From PRO6 sp035565775 (GTDB lineage: Bacteria; Pseudomonadota; Alphaproteobacteria; Rhizobiales; Xanthobacteraceae), in the NCBI GenBank assembly GCA_035565775.1, contig DATMRW010000026.1:1-13719 (forward strand): a stretch of 13,719 nt of DNA, in the 5' to 3' direction. This document shows positions 12,306 through 13,719 of this stretch, piece by piece. Under the pieces are notes generated by a model. It had not been told where the DNA came from and did no database searches. It saw nothing but the letters and a program-made list of their open reading frames with translations. The position numbers were made by a program, and so were the translations under genes. Each line of letters starts with the position of its first letter. The stretch's first letter is position 1.

Positions 12306-13719
12306 CTATCGCTGGCGCCTCATGTTGGGATTAGGCCGAACTATCAGCTTCGGCGGCATATTCAGCGATGCCGTCGGAAGGTGCCCCGTCACGACAGGCA
12401 GCTTCTTCATCTCCTCGAGCATGACCATGAGTTCAGCCGCAGTGCTGTATCGCTCGTCCGTTTGCCCCTCGCCACCATGGCCCAGCATGTCGCGCCGAAA
12501 TTCCTTCGACACGCGCTCCTGCTTCAGATCCGAGTTGAACCTATGACGCATCCCATGGATATCCGCCTCGGTGGTCAAGCCGCCGCGCCTTCGCATGTGA
12601 ACCCAGCAGAGGTCGTAGAACTGATCGCCATAGCCCTCGACTTCGTTGGTCGGCGTAAGCTCAGGAAAAAGAACCTGGTAGCCTCGCGTCGCCGCTTCCC
12701 GGACATATTCGACAATCCCGAGCCGGATCAGTTCGGGATGAAGCGGAAGGTTGCGCTTCGACTGGGCGTTCTTGATCCGGCCGGTCTCGGTAAAGTCCAC
12801 CCGCATGTAGGGAATGGGACCATCAAGGTCGAAATCCTGCGGCCGAAGCTTACAGATCTCTTCCCGGCGAGCGCCTTGATATCTGACGAGCAGCGGCACC
12901 CAATAGAACGCGTCGTGGACGATGGCTGCACCAGGCGTGAAGCGGCAGTTCAACACGCGCCGCCCCTTCCCGCCGTGGTGCGGCAGACAGCCCGTGAAGA
13001 TGGGCAGCGCGAAGAGACGCTTGAGATCAGCTTCGCTGGTTGGCGGCCGATCGTCCCGCGCTCGGGTGTCCGTCGGTAGCTTCATCCGCAGGGCATTGGG
13101 GCGAAGCGGCGGGACCGCCTTCCCGTTGTCCCTTCCCCACTTGAAGATCGCGGACAAGCCCGTCAGGTCCCGATTCATCGTTTTCGCGTGAGGCCCGCCC
13201 TCTAGGTCCTTCAGCTCCTTCGGCGTCAGAGTACGGTCGGCGAGGTCGAGGATCCGCTCGCGATCCTTTTCCGATGCCGGGCTGAGCTTCTCGGTGATGA
13301 GCCGACGCTTGTTCTTGAAGGTGGAGAGGTCAGCCTGGGTGATCTCCGCCACCCGACGAGGACCGACCAGCAACTCGAACAGCAAGCCTAGCGCCCGCCG
13401 CTGCCGAGCCGTCTTCGAAGACCATTCGCCGTCCAGCTCCTTGTTATCAGCCGCTTGTCGACACAGGTCGCTGAACGTCGGGTTGGTAATCTCGTCCAGG
13501 ACGGCTGGAGGACATTCAGCGGGCGCGGCCGGCGCGGCTGCCGGTTGCGGCGAAGGTTCGCTCGTTTCCACCTTCGGCGCATGTTTGCGGCCGAGCATTT
13601 CATCGAGCTGCTCTTGGGCGGCTAGGACCGCATCTCGATAAGCAGGGTAGAGCGCTCGCGTCACCATACCCACGAGTTGCCGGTTGGGCTCGAAGCCGAG
13701 TTGCCGCAGGTGGAAGATG
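12306..13719 (-). CDS. Tyrosine recombinase / site-specific integrase, N-terminus beyond the right edge
   Basis: The frame stays open to the window edge (residues IFHLRQLGFEPNRQL precede GTG 13673), so the true start lies outside. Numbering from GTG 13673, 455 residues are visible. A Pro/Ala-rich linker (about 33-56) precedes the SAM-like core-binding domain (about 66-190) and the catalytic domain. The catalytic set is complete: Arg269 (YQGARREEICKL), Lys306 (AQSKRNLPLHP), His373 and Arg376 (IHGMRHRF), His399 (MLGHG) and the nucleophile Tyr409 (DERYST). Such enzymes integrate and excise genomic islands, prophages or integrative elements. The long form with an N-terminal extension is like integrases that, in alphaproteobacteria, often sit at island ends. 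No tRNA or att repeat is visible inside the window. Confidence 0.9.
   Translation of the reverse strand, partial: IFHLRQLGFEPNRQLVGMVTRALYPAYRDAVLAAQEQLDEMLGRKHAPKVETSEPSPQPAAAPAAPAECPPAVLDEITNPTFSDLCRQAADNKELDGEWSSKTARQRRALGLLFELLVGPRRVAEITQADLSTFKNKRRLITEKLSPASEKDRERILDLADRTLTPKELKDLEGGPHAKTMNRDLTGLSAIFKWGRDNGKAVPPLRPNALRMKLPTDTRARDDRPPTSEADLKRLFALPIFTGCLPHHGGKGRRVLNCRFTPGAAIVHDAFYWVPLLVRYQGARREEICKLRPQDFDLDGPIPYMRVDFTETGRIKNAQSKRNLPLHPELIRLGIVEYVREAATRGYQVLFPELTPTNEVEGYGDQFYDLCWVHMRRRGGLTTEADIHGMRHRFNSDLKQERVSKEFRRDMLGHGGEGQTDERYSTAAELMVMLEEMKKLPVVTGHLPTASLNMPPKLIVRPNPNMRRQR

Noticed and set aside
12201..13079. Plus-strand open frame of 292 codons opposite the integrase
   Set aside because: The minus-strand frame carries the full tyrosine recombinase catalytic set, while the plus strand shows none.
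1..13719. CRISPR arrays, tRNA or rRNA genes
   Set aside because: No regularly spaced repeats of CRISPR size and no cloverleaf or rRNA-like stretches were seen.

Overview
The window is about 13.7 kb of high-GC DNA with alphaproteobacterial character. Codon use and protein style suggest a sphingomonad (Sphingobium, Novosphingobium or Sphingomonas type), but no rRNA or housekeeping marker is present to prove it. It reads as a metal-resistance and redox cassette lying between mobile-element debris.

Left edge (1-347): the central part of an IS6-family transposase, which joins unrelated sequence near base 207. Next is a minus-strand gene for a small VTT/DedA-like membrane protein (348-917).

Central cassette (918-10054, plus strand): a VIT1/CCC1-family Fe/Mn transporter, a bacterial cytochrome b561, an OmpR-type response regulator overlapping a short histidine kinase, and a four-gene efflux operon. 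The operon order is periplasmic adaptor, CzcA/CusA-type RND permease, DUF3240 small protein, TolC-type outer-membrane channel. The last genes overlap and are probably translationally coupled. The permease has Gln/Glu where E. coli CusA has its three metal-binding methionines, which favours divalent cations (Co, Zn, Cd, Ni) over Cu/Ag.

The most striking signal outside genes is a 20-bp tandem element with two GTCAG half-sites 11 bp apart. It occurs ahead of the cytochrome b561 gene and the efflux operon (19 of 20 bases identical), with a weaker copy in the divergent VTT/VIT intergenic region (15 of 20). An 11-bp tandem spacing is the usual format for OmpR/PhoB regulators. The simplest reading is that the local regulator controls all three units, so that efflux, membrane sequestration of Fe/Mn and a haem redox protein form one regulon.

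Right part (10055-13719): a complete IS3-family element (orfA/orfB, with a possible A7 frameshift site) inserted beside the C-terminal remnant of a minus-strand gene. After it come about 570 bases of mixed remnants, including the first ten codons of an IS256-type transposase. A minus-strand tyrosine recombinase then runs off the right edge. The flanks suggest that the cassette lies in a mobile or island region.
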